A stretch of DNA of 64,000 nt. It comes from Amycolatopsis mongoliensis (GTDB lineage: Bacteria > Actinomycetota > Actinomycetes > Mycobacteriales > Pseudonocardiaceae). The notes beneath the pieces are model-generated. The model was given only the letters and a program-made list of their open reading frames with translations. It ran no database searches and was not told the origin of the DNA. The position numbers and the translations under genes are program-made. Shown here in pieces: positions 1-9,214 of the stretch; the stretch's first letter is position 1; each line of letters begins with the position of its first letter. The stretch covers positions 1,178,001 to 1,242,000 of the forward strand of contig NZ_CP127295.1 in the NCBI RefSeq assembly GCF_030285665.1, in the 5' to 3' direction.

Positions 1-189
1 ACGATTAGCCGGGCATTGTCGGAACTGGACGAGAAATATCAGTCCGTCATCGTCGAGACATACCTCGCCGGAAACACCGTCCGGCAGGCGGCGACAATTC
101 TGGGAATTCCCGAAGGAACCGCGAAATCACGGTTGTACACGGCAATGCGGCAATTGCGGAAGGCGCTCGGGGAAGTTGCGGTGCGATGA
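1..189 (+). CDS. ECF RNA polymerase sigma factor, C-terminal part (partial)
   Basis: Frame 1 is open from the first base and stops at the TGA at 187-189, giving 62 residues. They contain a sigma-70 region 4 helix-turn-helix: a SELDEKYQSVIVETYLAG segment followed by VRQAATILGIPEGTAKSRLY, the usual -35-recognition helix pair, ending in a short basic tail. The N-terminus and region 2 lie outside the window. Its stop overlaps the start of the zinc-finger anti-sigma gene (ATGA, 186-189), so the pair is translationally coupled. This arrangement is typical of ECF sigma factors held by a membrane anti-sigma factor. The exact ECF group cannot be set from this fragment. Confidence 0.85.
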   Translation, partial: TISRALSELDEKYQSVIVETYLAGNTVRQAATILGIPEGTAKSRLYTAMRQLRKALGEVAVR

Positions 190-761
190 GGGGCAGGCAC
201 CGCGACGCCGCGGCCTACGAGCTCGGCGTCCTCGACGATCCGGAAGAGTTCGAAACGCACCTCCGCGACTGTCCCCGGTGCCGGGATCTGCTCACCGGGT
301 TCCACCCGGTGTCCGCGGCCCTCGGCGAGGCGGCCCGGCTCGGCTACCTGCCGGGCGGCGGTTCTCCCGGCGGTGGTCCCCCGGTCGCCGGCGGCTCGGC
401 CGACGCCGGTTCCCCGGCTTCCGGTCCGCCCGCCTTCGGGGGCTCCCCCGCTGCCGGCGACCCGGCACCCGGCGGCTCCGCCCGGCAGCGGTCCGGCGTG
501 GCCGTCCCCGGCTACCCGCCGCCGAGCGACGGCGCGGCCCGGCGCCGGAAGCCGTGCGTGTTCACCGGCCGGCGGGGGCCGGCCATCGGGATGCTCCTGC
601 TGTTCGCGCTGGGCGTGGCCGTGACGATCGGCTGCGCGGCCCGGCCGGCCACCGCGAGGACCTGGTTCGCATCCGCTGCGTCCATCGTCTCCCCTGCTCA
701 GGTTGTGGCCGGTACCGGCCACGACCTGCGGGATCTCCCGTGGTCAGCCGGTTTCCAGTAG
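186..761 (+). CDS. Membrane-anchored zinc-finger anti-sigma factor
   Basis: A 191-residue protein starting inside the sigma-factor stop codon (ATGA). Residues 1-40 carry the ZAS-type motif H-x3-C-x2-C (HLRDCPRC) after an AAYELGVLDDPE stretch typical of this family. A long Gly/Pro/Ala-rich linker (about residues 55-125) follows, then one hydrophobic segment at about 134-155 (AIGMLLLFALGVAVTIGC) and a short tail expected outside the membrane. The family binds the cognate ECF sigma factor through the zinc-finger domain and releases it on a redox or envelope signal. The linker is unusually long and low in complexity. Confidence 0.82.
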   Translation: MRGRHRDAAAYELGVLDDPEEFETHLRDCPRCRDLLTGFHPVSAALGEAARLGYLPGGGSPGGGPPVAGGSADAGSPASGPPAFGGSPAAGDPAPGGSARQRSGVAVPGYPPPSDGAARRRKPCVFTGRRGPAIGMLLLFALGVAVTIGCAARPATARTWFASAASIVSPAQVVAGTGHDLRDLPWSAGFQ

Positions 762-777
762 TCTGCCCCAACCCAAC

Positions 778-3573
778 ATGAAAGTCCTTACGGTGGATAC
801 CGAAGTAAATCCCGAGCATCCCGTCAGCGGGGCTTCGGTACCGAAGCGCCCCGCCCCGCGGCTCCCCGGCCGCGAGCCCGAGCTCAGTCGCCTGACCAGC
901 CTGTTCCCCCTCGCGCTGGGCGGCAAGGCCGCGAGCGCGGTGCTGGTCGGCGAGTTCGGCATGGGCAAGAGCGCCACGCTGCACACCGCCGCGGCGCTGG
1001 CCGCGGACGCCGGCTTCACCGTCGCGATCGCCACCGGGTCGCGGCTGGAGAGCCACCTGCCCGGCGGGGTCGCCCGCCAGCTGGCCGACGCCCTGGACGA
1101 GCCGGGCACACCGCGGCCGCCCGTCTCCGACCTGTGCGGCCCGGCCGGTGAGAGCGAAGCCCTCGACCTCTTCTTCCGGATCGTCCGCGAGGCGACCGAG
1201 CGGGGTCCGCTGTTCCTCGGCATCGACAACGTGCACCTCGCCGACGCCTGGTCGATGCGCTGCCTCGCCTACATCCGGCACCGCGTGCTCGACCTGCCGG
1301 TGTTGATCATACTCACCACGCTGACCGGGCATCCGCCGCACCGCGACGTGGCCCTGCTGGAGATGGCGGGCTGCACGCCCGCGACGATCACCCTCAACGG
1401 CCTCGGGGACGCGGCCGCGGCGGAGATCCTGGGCCTCGCCCCGGGCGAGCTCGCCACCGCCTGCCGCGAAGCGACCGGCGGCAACCCGTACCTGCTGAAC
1501 GCGCTGCGGCCGCGGCTGCTGCCCGGCGCGGACCCGCAGGAGCTGGGCTCGTCCCTGATCGGCCAGGTGCTCCACACGCGGATGCACGAGTTCCCGCACG
1601 CGCCGGCGATCCTGCACGCGGCCGCGATCCTCGGCGAGGACGCCGGCTTCGACCTGCTGGCCCAGCTCGCCGGCGTCGACGAGCTCGACGCGCTGCAGGC
1701 GATCGACACGATGGTCCGGCTGCACCTGCTGCACAACAGCGGCCGCCCGACGCTGACCTTGCCGTTCGTCCGCAACTCCGTGCTGAAGGACATGCCGCGC
1801 ACCACCCGCGCGGTCAACCACGCGCGAGCGGCCAAGCTGCTGTCGGAGACCGGCGCACCGGCCGAGCGCGTCGCCGCGCACCTGCTCGAAGCGACGTCGA
1901 TCCGGATCCCGTGGGGCGTGGACGTGCTGCGGCTGAGCGCGCGCAACGCCGTGTTCTCCGGCCGCCCCGAGCTGGGCGCGCGGTTCCTGCGGCGGGCGCT
2001 GGAAGAGCGGCTGACGTCGGGCCGCCGGGTGGCCGTGCTGCTGCAGCTGGCGCACGCGGAGTTCCAGGTCGACCCGCCCGCCGCCGCGCAGCGGGTGCGG
2101 GAGGCCGTCGACACCATCGGCAACCGCGACACGGCCGCGTTCATCGCGTCGGCGATGCTGCTGTCGCTCTGCGGCGGCCAGGACGCGCGGCTCGCGATCA
2201 GCGCAGCGGGCCAGATCGCGGCGCGGCTCGACGCCGGCGGCCCGGACGCCGTGTGGCCACTGCTGTGCATGACCTACCTCGCCGAGGCCGGCAGCCGGCT
2301 CGGCCCGCCGCCGGAGTTCCGCGACTTCGAGGAGCAGTGGGCGCCGCTGACCGACCCGGCGGCGCAGCGCAGCCGGTCGGCCCTGCTGGCGCTCGACGCC
2401 GTCCGCAACGGCGATTCGGCGCAGGACGCCGTCGCGCACTTCGCCGACGCGATGACCGGCGACGACGGCGAGCTGTTCGAGCAGCACTACTTCTTCACCC
2501 TCGCCACTTCGGTGCTCGCCGACGAGCCGGCGCACGTCGACCGGCTGTGCCGGGTCCTCGACGTCGAGCGCGAACCGTGGGACGTCCACGTGCCGCACGG
2601 TGCGCTGCCGACGCTGGCCCGCGGGATCGCGCTGCAGGCCAGCGGTGACCTGCAGCGGGCGAGCGTCCACTTCGAGTCGCTGCTGCGCCGCTTCGACGAG
2701 CGCGGCGGGACGACCACGTGCCCGGTCGGCGTGCTGTGCGCGGCCAAGCTCGTCGAGTGCTGGGTGGACCTGGGCCGGTTCGAGGCGGCGACGTCGCTGC
2801 TGGACCGGATGGACTTCGTCGCCAGCCAGGGCCTGTTCACCCACACCTACCTCCTGTACGCGCGTGGCCGCCTGCGCGTCGCGACGGGGTACACGCGCTT
2901 CGGGTTCGAAGACCTGCTCAGCTGCGGGCGCCGGCTCGCGCACCACGGCATGCGGTTCCCGGGTTTCGTGCCGTGGCGCGCGCACGCGGCCCGTGCGGCG
3001 CTGGCGCTGGGCCAGGCCGACGACGCGGCCCGGCTGGCCGAAGAGGACCTGATCGCCTCGACGCGCTGGGGCGCGGCCCGGCCGCTGGGCACGGCGCTGA
3101 CGACGCTCGGCCTCGTCCGCGAGGACGACGAAGCCGAGCGGGCGCTGAACAAGGCGATCACGACCCTGCGCTCGTCCCCGGCCCGCCTCCAGCTGGCGAC
3201 GGCGCTGACCGAGCTGGGCACGCTGCACGCCCGGCACGGACAGTCCGAGAAGGCCATCGAGACGCTGCGGCAGGCGGTGGAGCTGAGCGAGCACTGCGGC
3301 GCGCGTCCGCTGGCGCGGCGCGCGGCGGAGGAACTGCGTTCGGCGCGGCGGGCGCTCACGCCGGCCAAGGACAACGAGCACGGCTTGACGCGGCAGGAAA
3401 ATCGCATCGCGGTCATGGCCGCGCAGGGGCTGACGAACCGGGAGATCGCGACCGCGCTGCACCTCACGCGGCGGACCGTGGAGCTGCACCTGTCGGGGGC
3501 GTACCGCAAGCTCGGCATCCCCGGCCGCGCGGAACTCGGTGGCGCACTGGCCAAATCCCAGCGCGGCGGGTGA
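778..3573 (+). CDS. Large ATP-binding LuxR-family (LAL/MalT-type) transcriptional regulator
   Basis: A protein of 931 residues if started at the ATG at 778; reading further upstream would overlap the anti-sigma gene. The N-terminal AAA-like domain has a Walker A motif GEFGMGKS (about 58-65) and a Walker B stretch LFLGID (about 145-150). The middle is a long helical, TPR-like region. The C-terminus has a LuxR helix-turn-helix (LTRQENRIAVMAAQGLTNREIA...TVELHLSGAYRKLGI). Such proteins are ATP-dependent activators, often pathway-specific in actinomycetes. No biosynthetic cluster lies next to it; the next gene is sfnG, so a role in sulfur or secondary metabolism is only a guess. Only 16 nt separate it from the anti-sigma gene. 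Confidence 0.85.
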   Translation: MKVLTVDTEVNPEHPVSGASVPKRPAPRLPGREPELSRLTSLFPLALGGKAASAVLVGEFGMGKSATLHTAAALAADAGFTVAIATGSRLESHLPGGVARQLADALDEPGTPRPPVSDLCGPAGESEALDLFFRIVREATERGPLFLGIDNVHLADAWSMRCLAYIRHRVLDLPVLIILTTLTGHPPHRDVALLEMAGCTPATITLNGLGDAAAAEILGLAPGELATACREATGGNPYLLNALRPRLLPGADPQELGSSLIGQVLHTRMHEFPHAPAILHAAAILGEDAGFDLLAQLAGVDELDALQAIDTMVRLHLLHNSGRPTLTLPFVRNSVLKDMPRTTRAVNHARAAKLLSETGAPAERVAAHLLEATSIRIPWGVDVLRLSARNAVFSGRPELGARFLRRALEERLTSGRRVAVLLQLAHAEFQVDPPAAAQRVREAVDTIGNRDTAAFIASAMLLSLCGGQDARLAISAAGQIAARLDAGGPDAVWPLLCMTYLAEAGSRLGPPPEFRDFEEQWAPLTDPAAQRSRSALLALDAVRNGDSAQDAVAHFADAMTGDDGELFEQHYFFTLATSVLADEPAHVDRLCRVLDVEREPWDVHVPHGALPTLARGIALQASGDLQRASVHFESLLRRFDERGGTTTCPVGVLCAAKLVECWVDLGRFEAATSLLDRMDFVASQGLFTHTYLLYARGRLRVATGYTRFGFEDLLSCGRRLAHHGMRFPGFVPWRAHAARAALALGQADDAARLAEEDLIASTRWGAARPLGTALTTLGLVREDDEAERALNKAITTLRSSPARLQLATALTELGTLHARHGQSEKAIETLRQAVELSEHCGARPLARRAAEELRSARRALTPAKDNEHGLTRQENRIAVMAAQGLTNREIATALHLTRRTVELHLSGAYRKLGIPGRAELGGALAKSQRGG

Positions 3574-3595
3574 GTTCCCACCGCGTGGACGCGCG

Positions 3596-3624
3596 TTGAC
3601 CGTCCCCGGCGTCGTTGCTCTACT
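3596..3624 (+). promoter_or_regulatory. Predicted leaderless promoter of sfnG
   Basis: A -35 box TTGACC (3596-3601), a 17-nt spacer and a -10 box TCTACT (3619-3624) place the expected transcription start at about 3631, which is the A of the ATG. No Shine-Dalgarno sequence precedes the gene, in line with a leaderless mRNA. Confidence 0.5.
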
Positions 3625-3630
3625 CGGGCC

Positions 3631-4743
3631 ATGTCGCTCGAAGAGCCGTTGAAATTCGCCTACTGGGTCCCGAACGTGAGCGGTGGCCTCGTCACGTCCG
3701 ACATCGAACAGCGGACGGACTGGGGTTACGAGTACAACAAGGAGCTGGCGGTCCTCGCCGAGAACAGCGGGTTCGAGTACGCGCTCTCGCAGGTGCGCTA
3801 CACGGCCAGCTACGGCGCGGCGTACCAGCACGAGTCGACCGGCTTCAGCCTGGCGTTGCTGCTCGCGACGCAGCGGCTCAAGGTGATCGCGGCCGTCCAC
3901 CCGGGACTGTGGCACCCCGGTGTGCTGGCGAAGTTCATCGCGAGCGCCGACGTGATTTCGGGCGGCCGCGCGGCGGTGAACGTGGTGAGCGGCTGGTTCA
4001 AGGGCGAGTTCACCGGCTTGGGCGAACCGTGGCTGGAGCACGACGAGCGCTACCGGCGGTCCGAGGAGTTCATCCGCGTCCTGCGCGAGCTGTGGACGAA
4101 CGACCACGCGGAGTTCCGCGGCGACTTCTACCGGATCCACGACTTCGACATCAAGCCGAAGCCGGTCGCCGCGCCGCACCCGGAGATCTTCCAGGGTGGC
4201 AACTCGACGGCGGCGCGCAAGCTGGCGGGCAGCGTCTCGGACTGGTACTTCAGCAACGGCAAGGACTTCGACGGCTTCAGCGAGCAGGTTTCGGAGGTCC
4301 GCGGGTACGCTGCTTCGCATGCGCGGACCGTCCGTTTCGGACTGAACGGGTTCGTCATCGCCCGCGAGTCGGAGAGCGAGGCTCGCGCAGTCCTGCAGGA
4401 GATCGTCGCGAAGGCGAACGTCGAGGCGGTCGAAGGGTTCCGGTCGGCCGTCGCCCAGGCCGGGAAGTCCACTTCGGACTCGAAAGGCATGTGGGCCGAC
4501 TCGGAGTTCGAGGACCTCGTGCAGTACAACGACGGCTTCCGCACGAAGCTGATCGGCACCCCGGAGCAGATCGCCGACCGGGCGATCGAGTACAAGAAGC
4601 GCGGCGCGTCGCTGTTGCTCCTCGGGTTCCTGCACTACCTCGAGGACGTCGAGCACTTCGGCAAGCACGTGCTGCCGGTGATCCGGGCGAAGGAGCAGGA
4701 CCTGGCGCGGGGTGCCGCGACTCCGGAGCCGCTCGGGGTCTGA
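3631..4743 (+). CDS. sfnG: FMNH2-dependent dimethylsulfone monooxygenase SfnG
   Basis: A 370-residue protein of the bacterial-luciferase-like, two-component flavin monooxygenase superfamily. It matches SfnG closely from memory: the N-terminal FAYWVPNVSGGLVTS, then EQRTDWGYEYN, FEYALSQVRYTASYG, HPGLWHPGVLAKF, NVVSGWFKGEFTGLGEPWLEHDERY and GDFYRIHDFDIKPKP in order. SfnG oxidises dimethylsulfone to methanesulfinate with reduced flavin supplied by a separate reductase, allowing sulfur scavenging. No flavin reductase or sulfonate gene is adjacent, so the partner must be elsewhere. A different alkanesulfonate/luciferase-like substrate cannot be excluded from sequence alone. Confidence 0.82.
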   Translation: MSLEEPLKFAYWVPNVSGGLVTSDIEQRTDWGYEYNKELAVLAENSGFEYALSQVRYTASYGAAYQHESTGFSLALLLATQRLKVIAAVHPGLWHPGVLAKFIASADVISGGRAAVNVVSGWFKGEFTGLGEPWLEHDERYRRSEEFIRVLRELWTNDHAEFRGDFYRIHDFDIKPKPVAAPHPEIFQGGNSTAARKLAGSVSDWYFSNGKDFDGFSEQVSEVRGYAASHARTVRFGLNGFVIARESESEARAVLQEIVAKANVEAVEGFRSAVAQAGKSTSDSKGMWADSEFEDLVQYNDGFRTKLIGTPEQIADRAIEYKKRGASLLLLGFLHYLEDVEHFGKHVLPVIRAKEQDLARGAATPEPLGV

Positions 4744-4823
4744 CCCCTGCCTGCGGGGGCGCCCCTCGTCTTCCACGCTACCCGAGTGCACCGACAAAAC
4801 CGGTGGACGATTAGCGTGAGCCG

Positions 4824-6065
4824 GTGAACTTCTGGGCAGGGGCAGGCAGCCTGGCACTGCTGGCCGCGGTGCTGGTCTTCGCGATCGTGCGGCCGCGGGG
4901 CTGGCCGGAAGCGGTGGCAGCGGTGCCCGCGGCGGGCCTCGCGCTCCTGCTCGGCCTCGTGCGGCCGGAAGCGGCCGGGCACCGGGCCGTCGAGATCCTG
5001 CCGACGCTGGGCTTCCTGGCCGCGATCCTGCTTTTGTCCTTTTTGGCCAGTGTCGACGGGGTGTTCACCTGGCTCGGCAACCGGCTGGCGGAGGCGTGCC
5101 ACGGGAAGCCGCGGCGGCTGCTCGTGCTCACCTTCGCCGCCGCGGCCGGGGTGACCGCGATCCTCAGCCTGGACGCCACGGTCGTCCTGCTCACCCCGGT
5201 GGTCCTGGCGACGGCGACGAGCCTGCGCCTGCCGGCCCGGCCGCACGTGTACGCGTGCGCGCACCTGGCGAACTCGGCGTCGACGCTGCTGCCGGTGTCG
5301 AACCTGACGAACCTGCTGGCCTTCGGCGTCTCGGGCCTGACGTTCGCCGCGTTCACGGCGGCCATGGCGTTGTCGTGGCTGGTCACCATCGGCCTCGAGC
5401 TGCTGGTGTTCCTGCGGTTCTTCGCCGCGGACCTCCGCCCGCGCGAGACGGCGTCCCCGTCGCAGCACCTGGAGACTCCGAAGTTCGCGCTGGTCATCCT
5501 GGGCCTGACCCTGGCCGGTTTCGCGCTGGGCCCGCTGGGCCACGTCGAGCCGGTGTGGATCGCCGCGCTGGCCGCGCTGATCCTGGGCGTCCGGGCGCTG
5601 GCGATGGGCACGATCAAGCCGTGGCAGCTGGTGACCGAGGCCGCGCCGCAGCTGTGCCTGTTCGTGCTGGGCCTGGCGGTGGTGGTGGAGGCGGTCTCGG
5701 AGCACCTGCTCGGCGGCGTGCTCCGCTCGGTGCTGCCGACCTCGACGACGTTGACCGACCTGCTCGTGGCGGCGGGGGTGGCGGCCCTGCTGGCCAACCT
5801 GGTGAACAACCTCCCGGCGACGCTGATCCTGCTGTCGGTGCTGGGCCCGCACCCGGCGCCGGGGGTGCTGCTGGCGGTGCTGCTGGGCGTCAACATCGGC
5901 CCGAACGCGACCTACCTGGGCTCGCTGGCGACCCTGCTGTGGCGCCGCACGCTGCCCGAGCACCCCTCGGCGAAGACGTTCCACGCGCTGGGGGCGATCA
6001 CCACTCCCCTGTGCCTGGCCGCGGCGACGGTGGCCCTGTGGCTCAGCCTGGGCCTGGTGACGTAA
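4824..6065 (+). CDS. ArsB/SLC13-type integral membrane transporter
   Basis: A 413-residue, almost entirely hydrophobic protein with about 10-12 membrane segments. It has the ArsB/NhaD-like pattern: a first half containing [18 protein letters not shown] and [19 protein letters not shown], and a second-half repeat [19 protein letters not shown]...[19 protein letters not shown]. These paired N-rich re-entrant motifs are typical of arsenite/anion permeases of the ion transporter superfamily. The start is the GTG at 4824. No arsR, arsC or acr3 is adjacent, so arsenite is only one candidate substrate. The gene converges with the glycosyltransferase and a long palindrome lies between them. Confidence 0.75.
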   Translation: MNFWAGAGSLALLAAVLVFAIVRPRGWPEAVAAVPAAGLALLLGLVRPEAAGHRAVEILPTLGFLAAILLLSFLASVDGVFTWLGNRLAEACHGKPRRLLVLTFAAAAGVTAILSLDATVVLLTPVVLATATSLRLPARPHVYACAHLANSASTLLPVSNLTNLLAFGVSGLTFAAFTAAMALSWLVTIGLELLVFLRFFAADLRPRETASPSQHLETPKFALVILGLTLAGFALGPLGHVEPVWIAALAALILGVRALAMGTIKPWQLVTEAAPQLCLFVLGLAVVVEAVSEHLLGGVLRSVLPTSTTLTDLLVAAGVAALLANLVNNLPATLILLSVLGPHPAPGVLLAVLLGVNIGPNATYLGSLATLLWRRTLPEHPSAKTFHALGAITTPLCLAAATVALWLSLGLVT

Positions 6066-6097
6066 CCCGCAACCGGCGTGATCGGAGCCGGATCTCA

Positions 6098-6139
6098 CGT
6101 GATCGAAGCCGGAACTCGCGAGTTCCGGCTTCGATCACG
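6098..6139. terminator. 42-nt perfect palindrome between convergent genes
   Basis: A fully self-complementary 42-nt palindrome centred at 6118/6119 (core GGAACTCGCGAGTTCC, ends CGTGATC/GATCACG). A second nested pair, GTAACCCGC (6062-6070) and GCGGGTTAC (6139-6147), brackets it, and a related GTGATCGGAGCCGGA copy lies at 6078-6092. It sits between the ends of the permease gene and the glycosyltransferase gene, so it can serve as a bidirectional terminator. The absence of a loop and of a U-tract is unusual. Confidence 0.7.
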
Positions 6140-6172
6140 CGGGTTACGGCCCGAATCACGCGAGATGCGGAC

Positions 6173-7912
6173 TCAGCCGGGCATCGTGAGCGTCTGGCCC
6201 GGCTTCATCGTCGCCCCGCAGTCGTCCAACGGGCCGCCGAAACGGTCCGCGGCCACCGCCGGGATCGTCTTCGCCGCGTAGTCCTGTGCCGCCTTCAGCT
6301 TCGCCGGGTCGGTCACCGCGTCCTTGCGCACCCAGTCGCCGTTGCGCAGCCCCTCGATCGGGGAGCTGTAGATCAGGACGTAGTCGCGGTCCAGGCGCGG
6401 GTCCAGCGCGATGCCGTTGCCGGCCGCCCAGGGGCCCCACGAGTGGATGAACGTCGGCTTCACCGTGTCGAACACGTAGTTGCGCAGGCCCGCCAGGTCG
6501 TTGTCGTGGACCAGGTCCGCGATCGGCTTGTTGACCAGGCCCGCCATGTCGACCAGCTCGAGCCGGCTCGTCATCGACGAACCGCCGAGGTCCGGCAGCA
6601 GCAGGGACGCCTTCTGGATGCCCAGGATGTCCGCGTACGTGTTGAACCCGCGGCCGAAGCGGTCCGCCACCAGGCACGCCGTGATGTTCGGGTTCTTCGC
6701 GAACTTGTCCGCGGCCTGCGCGAACCCGATCGCCGACGGGACGAACGCCGCCACCAGCACCACGACGATGCCGATCCGCAGCAGTGCCCGCCGGTGCTTG
6801 AGCAGCTCGCCCGCCGACAACGTGCCCGCGATGACGGCCAGCGGCCAGATCGGGCTGGCGAACCGGTGCTGGTACATCCAGTCGGCGACCATCACGCCGT
6901 AGGCGATGACCCCCAGCGCCAGCGGCACCAGCAGCGCCATGAGCGGACGCCGCCACGGCGCCTTGACCAGCGCGAACACGATCACCAGCGCCAGCAGGAC
7001 CACACCGGCCCAGCCCGCGTAGCCCGCCAGCTCGAACGGCCGCTTCAGGGCGTCGAACCCGGGGAGCCCCTGCTGCTTGGCCACCGACGGGTTGGCCAGC
7101 AGCCGCCCGAACTCCGAGTGCCGCCAGACGACGTACGCGCCGAACGGCACCGCGAACGCCGCCACCGACAGCAGCGCCAGGCGGAAGCTCTTCCAGAACA
7201 GGCCGCCGCGCAGCAGGACCAGCGCGGCCAGCGGGTACGCGCCCGCGTAGATCAGGCCTTCCGGGCGGGTCAGCGCGGCGAACGCGACCATGACGCCCGC
7301 CCACAGCGCGACCTTCGGCGTCAGCAGCTTGTCGCGCTTGACCGCGACGAACAGCGTCACGGCCAGCGTGACGACCGCGAACGCGAACAGCGAGTTCTCC
7401 AGGCCCGACACGACCCAGATGACGAACGACGGGATCGTCGCCAGCGTCAGGCCGACGACCAGCGTGGCCAGCCAGGCGAAGCGCGTGAAGATCTGCTTCG
7501 CGGCGATGTGGGCCGCCGTCAGGATGCCGCCGGTGAAGAGCAGGCCCAGCGCCTTCGGGAACAGCACGTAGTCCGGGAGACCGAACAGCAGGCCGTGGTC
7601 GAAGAGGCCGACGAGCTTGCCGGCCCCGAGCAGCACCATCCACGTCGGGTCGGAGAAGCCCTCGACCGGCGGGGCGCCCGGCTGCAGCACCGGGCCGAGG
7701 CCGTCGGCGAAGCTGCGGGCGTAGGAGAAGGTGATGGCGGCGTCGTCGACGATCCAGTGGCCGTAGCGGGCGGCGTGCACCGCGACGGCGGCCATTCCGG
7801 CGAGGACGGCCAGCACCGGCGCCAGGCGCGCGCCCCAGCCCCGGGTGGTGGTCGCCACGGGGTCGTCGGGGACGTCGCTCTGAGAAGTCTCGCTGAGTGC
7901 GCTAGCCGTCAT
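6173..7912 (-). CDS. GT-C family membrane glycosyltransferase (arabinosyl/mannosyltransferase-like)
   Basis: 579 residues from the ATG at 7912 (MTASALSETSQSD). After a short cytoplasmic tail and the first membrane helix comes VDDAAITFSYARSFADGLG...PPVEGFSDPTWMVLLGA, the acidic first extracellular loop of GT-C enzymes that use lipid-linked sugar donors (compare AftB-type arabinofuranosyltransferases and their DDxFITxRYA...EGYTNPLW signature). About 9-10 further helices and a C-terminal soluble domain follow. It probably decorates arabinogalactan, lipoarabinomannan or another envelope glycan. I cannot name the acceptor. Upstream (7913-8095) is non-coding. Confidence 0.72.
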   Translation of the reverse strand: MTASALSETSQSDVPDDPVATTTRGWGARLAPVLAVLAGMAAVAVHAARYGHWIVDDAAITFSYARSFADGLGPVLQPGAPPVEGFSDPTWMVLLGAGKLVGLFDHGLLFGLPDYVLFPKALGLLFTGGILTAAHIAAKQIFTRFAWLATLVVGLTLATIPSFVIWVVSGLENSLFAFAVVTLAVTLFVAVKRDKLLTPKVALWAGVMVAFAALTRPEGLIYAGAYPLAALVLLRGGLFWKSFRLALLSVAAFAVPFGAYVVWRHSEFGRLLANPSVAKQQGLPGFDALKRPFELAGYAGWAGVVLLALVIVFALVKAPWRRPLMALLVPLALGVIAYGVMVADWMYQHRFASPIWPLAVIAGTLSAGELLKHRRALLRIGIVVVLVAAFVPSAIGFAQAADKFAKNPNITACLVADRFGRGFNTYADILGIQKASLLLPDLGGSSMTSRLELVDMAGLVNKPIADLVHDNDLAGLRNYVFDTVKPTFIHSWGPWAAGNGIALDPRLDRDYVLIYSSPIEGLRNGDWVRKDAVTDPAKLKAAQDYAAKTIPAVAADRFGGPLDDCGATMKPGQTLTMPG

Positions 7913-8095
7913 GTCCTCGTCACTGTTCCGCCCGCAGGCCTCTGCCGGTGGGATGCGCACGAGCTGGCGCCCCATGAAGTGAGCCCGAGGCCGGGCCCAC
8001 CGCCGCGGCGTCGCGGTCGAGACACTGTAGCCAATACCCCATCGGGGGTCCGCCACGCGTCGGCATTGAGGGTGATCCACCCCACATTTCGTCCG

Positions 8096-9214
8096 TCAGG
8101 CCAGGTGTGATGTGTCGTTGACCAGCCGGACCGAAGCGTTCCCGTCCGGGTAGAACTCGACGATCGACAGCGACGCCAGATCCAGGTGCAGCCGAAACAG
8201 CAGCTGCGGGCCGGCGTCGAGCCCCATCCGGAGCAGTGTCTTGATCGGCGTCACGTGGCTGACCAGCACCAACGTCCGGCCGCCGTGCTCGGCGATGAGC
8301 TCGTCCCGAGCCTTGCGGACGCGCCGGTGCACGACGTCGAAGCTCTCCCCGCCGGGCGGCGGCACCGAGCTGTCGCCCAGCCACGAACGGTGCAGTTCGG
8401 GATCGCGCTCGGCCGCTTCGGCGAACGTCAGGCCCTCCCACTCACCGAAGTCGGTCTCGATGAGGCCGGGGTGGGTCTCGACGCGGCCGCCGAGCGCGTC
8501 GGCCACGGCCTGCGCGGTCTGCTTCGTGCGGGTGAGCGGCGAGGAGATGATCGGGACGGCCTCGCCGTCGACGACCAGGCCCTCCATCGCGGCCAGCCGC
8601 TTCGCCGCCGCGGCGGCCTGCGCCCGGCCCAGCTCGGTCAGTGGGACGTCGCCCCGGCCGGAGTAGCGGCGCAGCGCCGACATCTCCGTCTGGCCGTGGC
8701 GCAGCAGGAGCAGCCGGGTCGGCGTGCCGCGGGCGCCGGTCCAGGCCACGGTCGCGCGGTCGGGCCGGCGGGTCGGCAGTTTCGGCGCGGCGGCGACGGG
8801 CTTGCCTGCGGCCGCGTCCATCGCCTCGTTGGCCAGCCGGTCGGCGTGCGAGTTCTCGGCCCGCGGAATCCACGCGTACTTGACGCGGGAGAAGCCGGCG
8901 GCCAGCTCCTTCGCCCGTTCGGCCAGCGGCTGCATGTCCGGGTGCTTGATCTTCCAGCGCCCGGACATCTGCTCCACGACGAGCTTCGAGTCCATCCGGA
9001 CGTCCACAGTGGACGCTCCGAGCTCGGCCGCGGCGGCCAGCCCGGCGATCAGGCCGTTGTACTCGGCGACGTTGTTGGTGACGACGCCGAGGCTTTCCTT
9101 CCGCTCGGCCAGGACGTCGCCGGTGGCGGCGTCCTTGACGACAGCGCCGTAGCCGGCCGGGCCCGGGTTGCCCCGCGAACCCCCGTCGGCTTCGACGACG
9201 ACGTGCTCGGTCAC
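8096..9214 (-). CDS. Bifunctional RNase HI / histidine phosphatase (Rv2228c-like)
   Basis: 372 residues with two domains. Residues 1-135 are type I RNase H: ADGGSRGNPGPAGYGAVV with the first Asp, VAEYNGLIAGL with the Glu, VRMDSKLVVEQMSG with the second Asp and HADRLAN with the last Asp. Residues 165-372 are a phosphoglycerate-mutase-like phosphatase: LLLLRHGQTEMS, SSPLTRTKQTA, IETDFGEWEG and VLVSHVTPIK. The same fusion occurs in mycobacteria, where it removes RNA from RNA:DNA hybrids and shows acid/alpha-ribazole phosphatase activity. The GTG start at 9214 overlaps the upstream stop (GTGA), so it is co-translated with the zinc-ribbon protein. Confidence 0.88.
   Translation of the reverse strand: MTEHVVVEADGGSRGNPGPAGYGAVVKDAATGDVLAERKESLGVVTNNVAEYNGLIAGLAAAAELGASTVDVRMDSKLVVEQMSGRWKIKHPDMQPLAERAKELAAGFSRVKYAWIPRAENSHADRLANEAMDAAAGKPVAAAPKLPTRRPDRATVAWTGARGTPTRLLLLRHGQTEMSALRRYSGRGDVPLTELGRAQAAAAAKRLAAMEGLVVDGEAVPIISSPLTRTKQTAQAVADALGGRVETHPGLIETDFGEWEGLTFAEAAERDPELHRSWLGDSSVPPPGGESFDVVHRRVRKARDELIAEHGGRTLVLVSHVTPIKTLLRMGLDAGPQLLFRLHLDLASLSIVEFYPDGNASVRLVNDTSHLA

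Noticed and set aside
1..3573. Secondary-metabolite gene cluster suggested by the LAL-type regulator.
   Set aside because: No PKS, NRPS, terpene, lanthipeptide or tailoring genes are visible nearby.
562..4857. A 1431-codon minus-strand open frame opposite the LAL regulator and sfnG.
   Set aside because: It is a shadow of the high-GC plus-strand genes: Arg/Ala/Gly-rich low-complexity translation, no family motifs, and it overlaps four well-supported genes.
5096..8110. A 1004-codon plus-strand open frame running through the permease and the glycosyltransferase.
   Set aside because: Its translation is repetitive Arg/Asp/Gln/His-rich sequence without domains, antisense to a convincing GT-C gene; it reflects codon bias only.
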